This document shows, one piece after another, positions 36,590 through 45,761 of a stretch of DNA of 64,000 nucleotides. The notes beneath the pieces are model-generated. The model saw only the letters and a program-made list of their open reading frames with translations, was not told the origin of the DNA and ran no database searches. Numbering within the stretch: the first letter of the stretch is position 1; every line of letters starts with the position of its first letter. The position numbers were made by a program, and so were the translations under genes. The stretch lies in contig JBDHBX010000004.1 of assembly GCA_039592335.1 (NCBI GenBank), positions 1-64,000 on the forward strand. The letters are read 5' to 3'. The DNA comes from WVYX01 sp039592335. Its GTDB lineage: Bacteria; Gemmatimonadota; Gemmatimonadetes; Gemmatimonadales; GWC2-71-9.

Positions 36590-37266
36590 TGCCTGTGCGA
36601 CCATACGACGTCCTGACGTTTGACTGCTACGGCACCCTGATCGACTGGGAACGCGGGATCAGCGAGTCGATCGCTGCCGCGGCCCGAGCGGACGGCATCG
36701 AGGCCGACCGTGAGCAGATCCTCGCGATTCATGCCGAGGTGGAGCCACAGATCCAGTCCGATACGTACCTCTCCTACCGCGAGGTCCTCGCGGACGTCGC
36801 ACTGGCCGTCGCACGGCGACTCGAGTGGCCCCTCAAGCCTGAACGGGCGCGCTTTCTTCCCGACGGTTTGCCCGGGTGGCGCGTGTTTCCCGACACCAAC
36901 CCGGCGCTGCAGCGCCTGAAGCAGCAGGGATACCGGCTAGGCATCCTGTCCAATGTTGACGACGATCTGCTGGCCGGCACGCGACTACAGTTCTCCGTGG
37001 ACCTCGACCTTGTGGTGACGGCCGAGCAGGTGCGCTCCTACAAGCCGGCGCGCCAACACTTCGACCGGGCGCGAGAGTTGATCGGGGACGCCCGTTGGCT
37101 CCACGTGGCCCAGAGTTACTTCCATGACATCGAACCGGCATGCGCGCTGGGACTTCCCGTGGTCTGGGTCAACCGAAAGCGCGAGGAGCCCTGCGGCGCC
37201 GCGCGTCCGACGGCCGAGGTCGGCGACCTCACCGAGCTCGTGGCCTGGCTAGAGACGCAGGGGTAG
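36589..37266 (+). CDS. HAD-superfamily hydrolase, haloacid-dehalogenase type
   Basis: 225 aa. Motif I TFDCYGTLIDWE provides the nucleophile Asp, motif II is LGILSNVDDD, K in SYKPARQHFD, and the C-terminal acidic motif is SYFHDIEPA. The helical cap and size match type II haloacid dehalogenase-like proteins. It hydrolyses a C-X or phosphate ester bond of a small metabolite. The start shares a base with the upstream stop, so it is co-translated with the EAL protein, though a shared function is not evident. Confidence 0.87.
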   Translation: MPVRPYDVLTFDCYGTLIDWERGISESIAAAARADGIEADREQILAIHAEVEPQIQSDTYLSYREVLADVALAVARRLEWPLKPERARFLPDGLPGWRVFPDTNPALQRLKQQGYRLGILSNVDDDLLAGTRLQFSVDLDLVVTAEQVRSYKPARQHFDRARELIGDARWLHVAQSYFHDIEPACALGLPVVWVNRKREEPCGAARPTAEVGDLTELVAWLETQG

Positions 37267-37356
37267 CACGTCCCCCGCACGCAGGTTTCCTTTCATCACC
37301 CGACCGTAGCATCTCAGGCCTCCCACAACCCAACACCTCACGAGGTGGATGACGTC

Positions 37357-40300
37357 ATGCGTAGAGCGTCGATTCTCTCATTGACCGCACTGCTGGTGAC
37401 ACTCACCACGACCGCGGGTGCGCAGGGCGAGCGGCCGTTCGTGCGCTACCCCGCGATCAGCCCGGACGGGCAGACGATTGCCTTTTCCCACCAGGGGGAC
37501 ATCTGGACCGTGCCGGTTGCCGGCGGGTCGGCGATGCGCCTCACGGTCCACGAGGCGTACGAGGCGTCCCCGCGGTGGAGCCCCGGTGGCTCGCAGATCG
37601 CCTTCGTCAGCAACCGCTACGGGTCCACCGATCTGTTCGTGATGGGGGCCGACGGGTCATCACCGCGGCGCGTCACCTATCACTCTTCGGCGGACAACCT
37701 CGCCGGGTGGACGCCTGACGGGCGGCTGCTGTTCGAGACGCGCCGCACCTACCGGCAGGTGGAGCGCGAGTGGGAGATCTACGCGGTAGCCGCGAGGGGC
37801 GGCACCCCCGATCGGCTGTTGGACGCGGTGGGCTACACGCCGCGGATGTCGCCCGACGGGCGGTTCATCGTCATGGCGTTCGGGTCGAACGGGTACTTCC
37901 GCAGGGGCTACCACGGTCCCGCCAACAAGGAGCTGTGGCTGTACGACACCCAGAGCGGCATGTACGGCCAGCTGACCGACTTCGACGGGAACGACATGCA
38001 GCCGGTGTGGGCCGGCGTGCGCACCGTGCTGTTCATCAGTGAGCGGGACGGCACCTACAACCTGTACCGCATGGAGCTCGCCGACGACGGTACGCCCAAC
38101 GGCGCTCCGCAGCAGCTCACGAGGTACACCGACGACGGTCCCCGCACGCTCGACGTCAGCGCAGACGGCGGGACCGTCGTATTCGAGCGCCAGACTGACA
38201 TCTACGTGATGGACGCGGCCGGCGGCGCGCCACGTCTGCTCACCGTGCAGGTGCCGCAAGACCAGCGGTTCGATCCGGTGGAGCGGCGCACGTTCACGGA
38301 TCGGGCGTCTGAGTACGCCGTCTCGCCCGATGGGGAGTACGTCGCCTTCGTCGTGCGCGGCGAGATCTTCGTCACGGCGAATGACCCGAAGGAAGACCGG
38401 ACCGTGCGGCTCACGCGGCATCCCTATCGTGACCGAGACATCCGATGGCTCAGTCAGACCATGTTGCTCTTCGCGTCGGACCGCGAGGGGCAGTACGATC
38501 TGTACCGCCTCGAGTCGGGCGATCCCAGCCAGCCGGATCTGTTCAAGAGCCTGCGGCACCGCGCGGTGCGACTCACCAGCACCGTGGCGGATGAGCACGA
38601 TCCCACCGTCTCGCCCGACGGTAATCACGTGGCGTTTCTGCGCGGCCGCGGCACCCTGCTGGTGAGCGACATGCGTGAGGGTGCTCTGGGGAACGAGCGT
38701 GCACTGGTGGATGGATGGGCGACGCCGGGTGGCGTGGCCTGGAGCCCCGACAGCCGCTGGGTGGCGTACTCGCTGGACGACCTCGACTTCAACGAGGAGC
38801 TGTACATCCACGCCGCCGATGGCTCGATGGGCCCGGTGAACGTGAGTCAGCACCCCAAGGGGGATGTCGCGCCGGTGTGGAGCCGGGACGGCTCCAAGCT
38901 CGGGTTTCTCTCGAATCGCAACAACGGCGATACCGACGTGTGGTTCGTGTGGCTGCGCAAGGCCGACTGGGAGAAGACGGAGCAGGACTGGGAGCTGGAG
39001 GGCGAGGAGGTCGAGGAGCAGCAGGAGGACGACGAGGCTCCGGCACCCATGCAGATCGACTTCGAGCGCATCCACGAGCGCCTGGAGCAGGTGACCCGGC
39101 TCCCGGGTAACGAGTCCGACGTGGCCGTTTCGCACGACGGCGAGACCTTCTACTTCGTGACCAACCGGCAGGGTCGCGCATCGATCGATGCCGACGAGGA
39201 CCTCTACTCGATCAAGTGGGACGGCACCGAGCTGGAGCGCCTCACGACGGGTGACCAGTCGCCGAGCGACGTCGAGATGGGGCCGAAGGGGAAGTACGTG
39301 TTCATGCTCGGCTCGCAGGGCCGTCTCGCCCGCTTAGAGGTGGACGGCGCCAAGCGCGAGGACCTGCCGATCTCGGCCCGCATGGAAATCGAATACACCC
39401 AGGAGCGCGCCCAGGTGTTCCACGAAGCGTGGCGGATTCTGAACGCCGGTTTCTACGACCCGGACTTCCACGGACAGGACTGGGCGGCACTGGGCGAGAA
39501 GTACTGGGCGTGGGCGCAGCGCGCCCCCACCAATCGGGACTTCCGCGACGTGTTCAACATGATGCTGGGCGAGCTGAACGCGAGCCACCTCGCGCTGCGC
39601 GGCTCGGACCGGGCCGACACCCAGACCGAGCGCACCGGGTTGCTCGGCGTGGAGATCGACCCCGTCGAGAATGGTGTGCGCATCGTGCGCGTCGTGCCCA
39701 ATTCGCCAGCCGGCCGGGCGACGAGCAAGCTCGCCGAAGGTGAAGTGATCACCGCGGTCGAGGGGACGCCCGTCGCCGGGCAGAACTTCTACGCCTTGCT
39801 GGCCGACCGGGCGGACACGCGCACGATTCTCACGGTGCGCGGCACGGATGGAGGCGAGCGGGATGTGATTATTCGACCCACCGAGAGCCTCTCCCGGCCG
39901 CTGTACGACGAGTGGGTGGCCGACCGGCGCAGTCTCACCGAGCGGTACTCGGGTGGCCGCCTGGGGTACATCCACATCCAGGGTATGAACTGGCCCAGCT
40001 TCGAGCGGTTCGAGCGGGAGCTGGTGGCCAGCGGCAATGGCAAGGACGGCATCGTCATCGACGTGCGCTTCAACGGTGGTGGCTGGACCACGGACTACAT
40101 GATGACAGTGCTCACGGTGCGGCAGCACGCCTATACCGTCCCGCGAGGGGCCGCCGACGATCTGGCGGCGCAGCACACCCAGTTCCGCGCCCACTACCCA
40201 TTCGGTGAGCGGCTGCCCCAAGCGGCGTGGACCAAGCCGTCGGTCGCCCTCTGCAACGGCAACTCGTTTTCCAACGCCGAGATCTTCTCGCACGCCTTCA

Positions 40301-40569
40301 AGCAGCTGGGGCTCGGCCCGTTGGTGGGTGAGCCCACCTTCGGAGCGGTGATCTCCACGGGTGGGGCGGGGCTCATCGACGGCTCGTTCGTGCGGTTGCC
40401 GTTCCGCGGCTGGTACGTGAAGGCGACCGACGAGAACATGGAGAATGGACCGGCGGTGCCCGACATCATCATCCGGCGTCGGCCCGACGACCGCGCCGAA
40501 GGTGAGGACGCCCAGCTCCAGGCCGCCGTCGAGGTGCTGCTGCGGCAGATCGACGGGGGCAGTCGTTGA
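37357..40569 (+). CDS. Exported tricorn-like S41 protease with beta-propeller and PDZ domains
   Basis: 1070 aa from the ATG at 37357 (GTG at 37345 in frame), with a signal peptide ending TTTAGAQ. The N-terminal two thirds are PD40/WD40-type propeller repeats (ISPDGQTIAFS, WSPGGSQIAFVSNR, VSPDGNHVAFL, WSRDGSKLGFLSNR). An acidic Glu-rich linker lies near 550-570. Then come the tricorn core, a PDZ domain (GLLGVEIDPVENGVRI, about 770-850) and the S41 catalytic region (VIDVRFNGGGWTTD; nucleophile Ser in CNGNSFSNAEIF). It degrades oligopeptides in the periplasm. The stop overlaps the TTG start of the next gene. Confidence 0.9.
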   Translation: MRRASILSLTALLVTLTTTAGAQGERPFVRYPAISPDGQTIAFSHQGDIWTVPVAGGSAMRLTVHEAYEASPRWSPGGSQIAFVSNRYGSTDLFVMGADGSSPRRVTYHSSADNLAGWTPDGRLLFETRRTYRQVEREWEIYAVAARGGTPDRLLDAVGYTPRMSPDGRFIVMAFGSNGYFRRGYHGPANKELWLYDTQSGMYGQLTDFDGNDMQPVWAGVRTVLFISERDGTYNLYRMELADDGTPNGAPQQLTRYTDDGPRTLDVSADGGTVVFERQTDIYVMDAAGGAPRLLTVQVPQDQRFDPVERRTFTDRASEYAVSPDGEYVAFVVRGEIFVTANDPKEDRTVRLTRHPYRDRDIRWLSQTMLLFASDREGQYDLYRLESGDPSQPDLFKSLRHRAVRLTSTVADEHDPTVSPDGNHVAFLRGRGTLLVSDMREGALGNERALVDGWATPGGVAWSPDSRWVAYSLDDLDFNEELYIHAADGSMGPVNVSQHPKGDVAPVWSRDGSKLGFLSNRNNGDTDVWFVWLRKADWEKTEQDWELEGEEVEEQQEDDEAPAPMQIDFERIHERLEQVTRLPGNESDVAVSHDGETFYFVTNRQGRASIDADEDLYSIKWDGTELERLTTGDQSPSDVEMGPKGKYVFMLGSQGRLARLEVDGAKREDLPISARMEIEYTQERAQVFHEAWRILNAGFYDPDFHGQDWAALGEKYWAWAQRAPTNRDFRDVFNMMLGELNASHLALRGSDRADTQTERTGLLGVEIDPVENGVRIVRVVPNSPAGRATSKLAEGEVITAVEGTPVAGQNFYALLADRADTRTILTVRGTDGGERDVIIRPTESLSRPLYDEWVADRRSLTERYSGGRLGYIHIQGMNWPSFERFERELVASGNGKDGIVIDVRFNGGGWTTDYMMTVLTVRQHAYTVPRGAADDLAAQHTQFRAHYPFGERLPQAAWTKPSVALCNGNSFSNAEIFSHAFKQLGLGPLVGEPTFGAVISTGGAGLIDGSFVRLPFRGWYVKATDENMENGPAVPDIIIRRRPDDRAEGEDAQLQAAVEVLLRQIDGGSR

Positions 40570-41147
40570 AGCGCTGTGTCTGGATCGCCGATGAGCCCAT
40601 GCTCCGGTATCACGATGAGGAATGGGGAGTGCCGGTGCACGACGACCGACTCTTGTTCGAACACCTCATGCTGGACGGCTTTCAGGCGGGGCTCAGCTGG
40701 CGCACCATCCTCAACAAGCGCGAGAACTTCCGCCGTGCGTTCGACGGCTTCGAGCCTGAGAGGATCGCGCGCTACACCAAGCGGAAGATCGAGCGCCTCG
40801 TCGCCGACTCGGGCATCGTCCGCAACCGGCAGAAGATCGAGGCCACGATCGGCAACGCCCGCGCCTACCTCCGGTTGCGGGAAGAGGTGGGTTCGTTCGA
40901 CACCTTCCTCTGGCAGTTCGTCGGTGGGGAAACTAGACAGAACGCGTGGAAGACGCTGAAGCAGCTCCCGGCCAGCACTACGGAGTCCGACCGGATGAGC
41001 AAGGCACTGAGGGGGCGCGGCTTCAAGTTCGTGGGGAGTACGATCTGCTATGCGTTCATGCAGGCGGCGGGGCTGGTGAACGATCACATCGTGTCGTGCT
41101 TCCGGTACCGCGAGCTGGGAGGGACGGAGAAGGCGCGGAAGCGCTAG
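40566..41147 (+). CDS. tag: DNA-3-methyladenine glycosylase I
   Basis: 193 aa from a TTG at 40566 that overlaps the tricorn stop. The TAG signature is intact: CVW near the N-terminus, YHDEEWGVP, LFEHLMLDGFQAGLSW and the C-terminal NDHIVSCFRY. The Cys/His residues at both ends form the structural zinc site of the family. It excises 3-methyladenine from alkylated DNA in base-excision repair. Coupling to the protease gene appears incidental. Confidence 0.93.
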   Translation: MKRCVWIADEPMLRYHDEEWGVPVHDDRLLFEHLMLDGFQAGLSWRTILNKRENFRRAFDGFEPERIARYTKRKIERLVADSGIVRNRQKIEATIGNARAYLRLREEVGSFDTFLWQFVGGETRQNAWKTLKQLPASTTESDRMSKALRGRGFKFVGSTICYAFMQAAGLVNDHIVSCFRYRELGGTEKARKR

Positions 41148-41183
41148 CGGCGAGGCCTGGCGCTGCGGCCCGAATCCTGACGC

Positions 41184-43679
41184 TCAGCTACTCAACGAGG
41201 GGCGCTGCCCGCTGCGGCGGCGCTCCTCGTATGCGTCCAGCAGCGCCCGTTTCACCGCTGGCACTCGCTCCGAAAGCCGGTCGACGTCCTCGCCGGCAAG
41301 CTCGTAGAGCTGGCACCCCGTGACCGCCTGGACCGTGGCGCTGCGCGGCGCCTGCGTGAGCAACGCCATCTCGCCGAAGAACTCCCCGGCGTGGAGCGAC
41401 GCGACCCGCTTGGGCGGCTTGCCCGGGAGCGCCACAATCACGGCGACCACACCCCGAGCGACTAAAAAGAGGGACGAGCCGTGCTCGCCCTGCCGAATCA
41501 CCGTGTCGCCGGCGAGGACGGTGCGGGGGACCAGCAGCCCGGCGACGCTCTGGAAGTCCTCTCTGCTGAGGCCCTGGAAGAACGGCACACGGGCGAGTAG
41601 GTCTTCGGGATGGGGTTCGAGCGCGCCGATGGGCTGTCGCTTGAGCCGTCGTTCCTCGGCCTCGACGGCGCGGCGCGCGCTCCGCGCGACGGAGGGCGGG
41701 ATCGCGCCGGTGGACGCCAGCTGCTCGATGGCGGCTGCCTCGCCGTCCAGCGCGATGCGCTGGACGGTCTGGTGCTGGGCGGCCTGCACGTACTCGGGGA
41801 AGTGTTCGGCCACGCCGTCGATGCGCACCATTACGTTGCCGGCTTGGGTCTCGTACACCGCGCGACACTCGTCCGCCACCGACACCTCCACCCCCGTGAG
41901 CTCCGCGAGCCGCGTGACCTCCGCCATCACGTATTCGCAGGCGTCGAGCACGGCCGTGTCGCGCTCGTAGCGCGCGGCCAACGCGCGCAGGCGATGGCGC
42001 TGCACCAGGCGACTGCGTGGGAAGATCCTGCCGAGCACCTTCAGGAAGCGCGTGCCAAACCGCACCTCAATCGGGACCGCGGCCACGATCTCCAGGGGGA
42101 TGTCGCCCCGCTTGAGCTGATCGCGCCTGAGATCGACTGACAGCTCGAGCTCCCGCAGCACCGGCTCCGAGATGATGCCTCGGTCGAACATCTCCCGGTA
42201 GCGGTGTCGTTCGACGGTGAGCGCCTCCGCCCACAGCACGCGACGCATCTCGTCGGTCGCGAGCTCCGAGCGGAGCTTGTCCAGGTCCTGCTCGACCGCC
42301 GTCATCTCCTCCAGGTACTGGTTCCCCACGTCGGTGATGAGCCGGTTGGAGAAGTGACCCGCCGTGCCCAGCTCGTCGACCCGCGCAAAGGCCGCCCGCT
42401 TGGCCGCGAGCACCGCCTGGAGACGTCCCAGGCGCTCCACGAGGGTCGGCCGGTCGAGTCCCAGACGATGCATGAGCGGCTTCATCGTGACCCCGCCGGT
42501 CACGATCGTGAAGAGCACGACACCGGTGGCGAGTGCCACCAGCATGCCGCGTTGTGGGAAGTCCGCCGGGATGCTCAGCACCAGCGCCAGGGCGACGGCA
42601 CCGCGCAGGCCACCCCAGAACAGCACGGTCTGGTTGCGCCGGTCCACGGCCTCCGCCTTTGAGAACCGGTTCACCACCGGAATGAGGCCGTACACCGCCG
42701 CGGCTCGGGCCACCGCGACGGCGAGGATCGCCAGCCCAATCGCACCCGCGAACGCGGCCAGGCCGCTCAGTTTCACCGTGATGCCCACCAGCAGAAAGAT
42801 GAGGCTGTTCGCCACGAAGGCGGCGTACTCCCAGAACTGGTGGAGGTAGGTCCGCACCTCGGGGGTGAACCTGGTGGAGCCGAGCGTCCCGACGATGAGT
42901 CCCGCCCCCACCGTGGCCATGACGCCCGAGACCCCGAGGTAGTGGTCGGCCACGATGAACGCGGCGTACGCCACCACGGTCGAGAGCGTCACCTCCACCA
43001 ACGGCTCGTCCCGTGCGAGCGCGATGGTGCGGATCATCAGGTAGCCGATAATCACGCCCACGACGAGACCGCCCACGAACACGACGACGAATTCGAGGAT
43101 GCCCCGTCCCAGCGTTCCGGCGGCGAGGGCCCCGCCGGCGAGCACCAGCAGGATGAGCCGGAACAGGACGATCGCCGTCGCGTCATTGAACAGGCTTTCC
43201 CCCTCGACGAGGATCGTGAGTCGCTTGGGCGCTCCCAGCTCCTTGAACAGGGCGGTCACGGCCACGGGGTCGGTCGCGGAGATCAGGGCGCCGAAGAGGA
43301 GGGCCGATCCCAGGGAGAGCGGCGTGACCAGTGCGAGGAGGCCGCCTACGATCGCGGTCGAGAGCAACAACCCCGGGATCGCCAGGGTGAGCACCGGCGT
43401 CATGTTCTGCGAGAGCAGGCGGGCGTCGAGGTTGAACGCCGACTCGAAGATGAGGGTGGGCAGGAAGATGAAGAGGATGATCTCAGGGGAGAGGGTGAGC
43501 TCGTGCAGCGGCTCCAGCCACGCCACGCGCTCGGCCAGCGCTCCGAGCACCAGGCCGACCAGTACCAGGCCCACGGTGTAGGGAAGGCGGGTGCGCTTCA
43601 GCCCGATCGCCGCCGCTGCCGCCACCAGTAGCAGGCCGATGACCGCGATGACGATGGTGACGACGCCACCGTGCTCCAT
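41184..43679 (-). CDS. CPA1 Na+/H+ antiporter with C-terminal cyclic-nucleotide-binding domain
   Basis: 831 aa. Residues 1 to about 410 hold about 12 membrane segments with FLPTLIFESAFN, ISATDPVAVTALFKELG (the ion-binding ND/DP-type motif) and GESLFNDATAIVLF, as in NhaP/NHE proteins. A long helical cytoplasmic region (about 420-680) follows. The C-terminal cNMP domain (about 685-800) shows LVPRTVLAGDTVIRQGEHGSSLF and GEFFGEMALLTQAPRSATVQA, which includes the phosphate-binding cassette. Cation efflux is probably gated by cAMP or cGMP. It ends 29 nt before a K+ channel gene on the same strand. Confidence 0.92.
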   Translation of the reverse strand: MEHGGVVTIVIAVIGLLLVAAAAAIGLKRTRLPYTVGLVLVGLVLGALAERVAWLEPLHELTLSPEIILFIFLPTLIFESAFNLDARLLSQNMTPVLTLAIPGLLLSTAIVGGLLALVTPLSLGSALLFGALISATDPVAVTALFKELGAPKRLTILVEGESLFNDATAIVLFRLILLVLAGGALAAGTLGRGILEFVVVFVGGLVVGVIIGYLMIRTIALARDEPLVEVTLSTVVAYAAFIVADHYLGVSGVMATVGAGLIVGTLGSTRFTPEVRTYLHQFWEYAAFVANSLIFLLVGITVKLSGLAAFAGAIGLAILAVAVARAAAVYGLIPVVNRFSKAEAVDRRNQTVLFWGGLRGAVALALVLSIPADFPQRGMLVALATGVVLFTIVTGGVTMKPLMHRLGLDRPTLVERLGRLQAVLAAKRAAFARVDELGTAGHFSNRLITDVGNQYLEEMTAVEQDLDKLRSELATDEMRRVLWAEALTVERHRYREMFDRGIISEPVLRELELSVDLRRDQLKRGDIPLEIVAAVPIEVRFGTRFLKVLGRIFPRSRLVQRHRLRALAARYERDTAVLDACEYVMAEVTRLAELTGVEVSVADECRAVYETQAGNVMVRIDGVAEHFPEYVQAAQHQTVQRIALDGEAAAIEQLASTGAIPPSVARSARRAVEAEERRLKRQPIGALEPHPEDLLARVPFFQGLSREDFQSVAGLLVPRTVLAGDTVIRQGEHGSSLFLVARGVVAVIVALPGKPPKRVASLHAGEFFGEMALLTQAPRSATVQAVTGCQLYELAGEDVDRLSERVPAVKRALLDAYEERRRSGQRPSLSS

Positions 43680-43709
43680 CAGTCCACCTTCCTCACCCGG
43701 ATCCCATTA

Positions 43710-44831
43710 CTACTCCGTCGTCTGTTCGAGCTTGAACTGGCTCCCGGTGGCCCGCCGGAATCGCTTGCGCAAGCGGTCGAGCCCGCCGGGGTCGGCCATG
43801 ACTACCAAGGTCATCCCGGCCGTGAGGGAGGTGTCTGGGGGCGGCTTGAACGTGAACTCCCCGGTTTCCGGATGTCGCACGGCTAGCAGCATCGCGCCTG
43901 CGACCTCGTCGACCTCGAGCCCAGCCAGCGTCCGGTCGCTCACGTGGGCGTCCTTCGGGATCGTCACCTCCTCGACCCGCAGGGTCCCGCCCTTCTCACG
44001 CAGCATCTTGTCGAGGAAGGTGACGACCGTGGGGCGTACCAGAGCCGAGGCCATGCGGAGCCCTCCGATGCGGCTGGGGCTCACCACCACATCGGCCCCC
44101 ACGGTCTGGAGCTTGACCTCGGTCTCCGGCTGCTCGGTCGCGGCAATGATGCGCGCCCGCGGCGCGAGGCGACGCGCCGTCAGCACGCCCAGCACGTTGT
44201 CCTTGTCGTTGTTGGTGCAGACCACGATGCCTGCCGCTCGCTCGGCCCCGGCCTCGAGCAGGACCTCGTCGCTACTGGGGTCCCCGACGATGCCGAGGCA
44301 ATCACCCAACCGGTGACGCGCCTCGGCGAGTGCCTCGGCCGTGGGGGCCACGACCACCACCTCGCGGTTGGTTCGGATCAACTCCTCGGCGACGTGCCAG
44401 CACGCGGTGGTGTCGCCGCAGACGATGTGGTGGTTTGCCATCTCGGCAATCGTCTTCTGCATCCGTCGCCTCGCAAAGATGTTGTGCAGCTGACCCTCGA
44501 TCACGAACGCTGCAGCCATTGGAACCGTGTACGCCACGATGCCCATACCGACCAGCAGGAGCACCACCGTGAAGACGCGCCCAGCCGGGTTGCTGGACAT
44601 GTCGATGATCTCGCCGAACCCGACGGTGGTGAGGGTGATGATCGTCATGTAGATGGCATTCACGATGCCCTGGCCCGCACCACCGATCAGCAGAAAGCCC
44701 AGGACCCCGACCGCGGTGACGAGCACCAGGGCCCCGAACGCCAGTCGCAGGCGGCGGCGCAGGCGGTAGAACTCGGCCGCTTCGGCGGAGCGGCCGGCGT
44801 GCCCGGGACCTGTCAGGGGGGAGTCTGCCAT
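43710..44831 (-). CDS. Two-helix potassium channel with RCK/TrkA domains
   Basis: 373 aa from the ATG at 44831, preceded by GGGAGG; the open frame upstream to 45032 is not protein-like. One helix, pore loop with filter TVGFGE, second helix (about 28-115), then RCK-N (HIVCGDTTACWHVAEEL onward, a Rossmann-type fold with a slightly altered glycine motif GDTTAC) and RCK-C (about 285-360). It is a ligand-gated K+ channel like MthK. It sits upstream of the antiporter in the same direction and probably forms an ion-homeostasis operon with it. Confidence 0.9.
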   Translation of the reverse strand: MADSPLTGPGHAGRSAEAAEFYRLRRRLRLAFGALVLVTAVGVLGFLLIGGAGQGIVNAIYMTIITLTTVGFGEIIDMSSNPAGRVFTVVLLLVGMGIVAYTVPMAAAFVIEGQLHNIFARRRMQKTIAEMANHHIVCGDTTACWHVAEELIRTNREVVVVAPTAEALAEARHRLGDCLGIVGDPSSDEVLLEAGAERAAGIVVCTNNDKDNVLGVLTARRLAPRARIIAATEQPETEVKLQTVGADVVVSPSRIGGLRMASALVRPTVVTFLDKMLREKGGTLRVEEVTIPKDAHVSDRTLAGLEVDEVAGAMLLAVRHPETGEFTFKPPPDTSLTAGMTLVVMADPGGLDRLRKRFRRATGSQFKLEQTTE

Positions 44832-44949
44832 GCCATTCCCAATACCTCCCGGGGATGGTGCCGTCAATGGCGGCGCACGCGGTGCGAAGGTGCAAAACGG
44901 GCGGCAAGTGAGTGCCGCCCGCGCGTGAAATTGGCCTGGAGGGGTGGAC

Positions 44950-45381
44950 TCAGTGCTCTCCGGCGGGTCGCGGCAGCGCGTCCCGCTCCTGCGTCCGTGT
45001 GAGGACCCGCTCCATGAAGTCCACGCGCTCACCCAGCTCGTTCATTTCGCCCCGCATCATGTCGAGCTCTTCCAGGACGAGTTCGAACTGCGGACCGAGC
45101 TGGCCGCGCGACATGCCCTGCGGGTTGGGCTCCCACCAGTGCCACACCCGCTTCTCGTCCGCGTCACGGAACGAGCCGGCGGTGATGAGGATCATGTCGT
45201 ATAGCCACCAGAGGCCGAAGCCCCCCATGGTGCAGAGCTGCAGAATCCCGGTTGCCACCTTGCCGGTGTAGAAGCGATGAGCGCCGAACACGCCGAGCGC
45301 GCCGCCGAGGATGAGCGCGACGCCACGTGAGCGTTCGGAGACTTCCTGCGTCGGTACGAGCGCTTCGCCAGTGATTCCCAT
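44950..45381 (-). CDS. TM2-domain membrane protein
   Basis: 143 aa. The TM2 module occupies residues 20-75: GVFGAHRFYTGKVATGILQL, a glycine-rich turn and WWLYDMILITAGSFRD. The C-terminal half is an amphipathic, probably coiled-coil stretch (LVLEELDMMRGEMNELGERVDFMERVL) that may mediate oligomerisation. Function unknown. A strong sigma-70-type promoter lies upstream (45479-45508). Confidence 0.88.
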   Translation of the reverse strand: MGITGEALVPTQEVSERSRGVALILGGALGVFGAHRFYTGKVATGILQLCTMGGFGLWWLYDMILITAGSFRDADEKRVWHWWEPNPQGMSRGQLGPQFELVLEELDMMRGEMNELGERVDFMERVLTRTQERDALPRPAGEH

Positions 45382-45478
45382 TGCTACCTCACCTACGGGT
45401 GCGGCCGTCGCGCGGTTTCCGCGACGCGCGTTCGGGTACGAGGAAGTGTGCCGCGCGCGGCCCCAAAGGGCCAGTGAC

Positions 45479-45508
45479 TTTATATTGCAAAGTACCTGGC
45501 GTTGTCAA
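45479..45508 (-). promoter_or_regulatory. Sigma-70-type promoter for the TM2 gene
   Basis: On the minus strand, TTGACA (complement of 45503-45508) is followed after 18 bases by TATAAA (complement of 45479-45484). This leaves a leader of about 90 nt before the TM2 start at 45381. It is by far the closest match to the sigma-70 consensus I found in the window. Confidence 0.7.
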
Positions 45509-45527
45509 GTACGGTGCCCAAGCCGGG

Positions 45528-45556
45528 TTGCGTGTGCTTTTGGGCCCTATGATATT
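45528..45556 (+). promoter_or_regulatory. Probable promoter of the tRNA-Glu pair
   Basis: TTGCGT (45528-45533), a 17-bp spacer and GATATT (45551-45556) end 31 nt before the first tRNA. The same pattern (TTGCAT-17-GATACT) precedes tRNA-Lys at 48419-48447, which supports both calls. Confidence 0.45.
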
Positions 45557-45587
45557 GTGTGGTCGCGGCGGCCGGCCTGCCGTGTGT

Positions 45588-45659
45588 GGCGGTATCGTCT
45601 AGGGGTGAGGACGCAGCCCTCTCAAGGCTGAAACACGGGTTCGAATCCCGTTACCGCTA
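45588..45659 (+). tRNA. tRNA-Glu (CTC)
   Basis: Complete cloverleaf: acceptor arms GGCGGTA and TACCGCT (first pair G-T), TC GTCTAG start of the D arm as in bacterial tRNA-Glu, anticodon stem CAGCC/GGCTG with CTC in the loop, and T arm ACGGG-TTCGAAT-CCCGT. The CCA end is not encoded. Confidence 0.93.
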
Positions 45660-45664
45660 TCCCT

Positions 45665-45736
45665 GCCCCCATCGTCTAGCGGTCAGGACTCCACTCTTTC
45701 AAGGTGGCGACAGGGGTTCGACTCCCCTTGGGGGCA
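45665..45736 (+). tRNA. tRNA-Glu (TTC)
   Basis: Five bases after the first tRNA. Acceptor GCCCCCA pairs with TGGGGGC, the D arm starts GTCTAG, the anticodon loop carries TTC, and the T arm is AGGGG-TTCGACT-CCCCT. Shares the upstream promoter with tRNA-Glu(CTC). Confidence 0.94.
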
Positions 45737-45761
45737 CTCCCACCGTTGCCGCACGGCCCGT

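Noticed and set aside
45588..45736. tRNA-Glu pair as a possible integration site
   Set aside because: No integrase, direct repeat of a tRNA 3' end or foreign-looking block follows; flanking genes look chromosomal.
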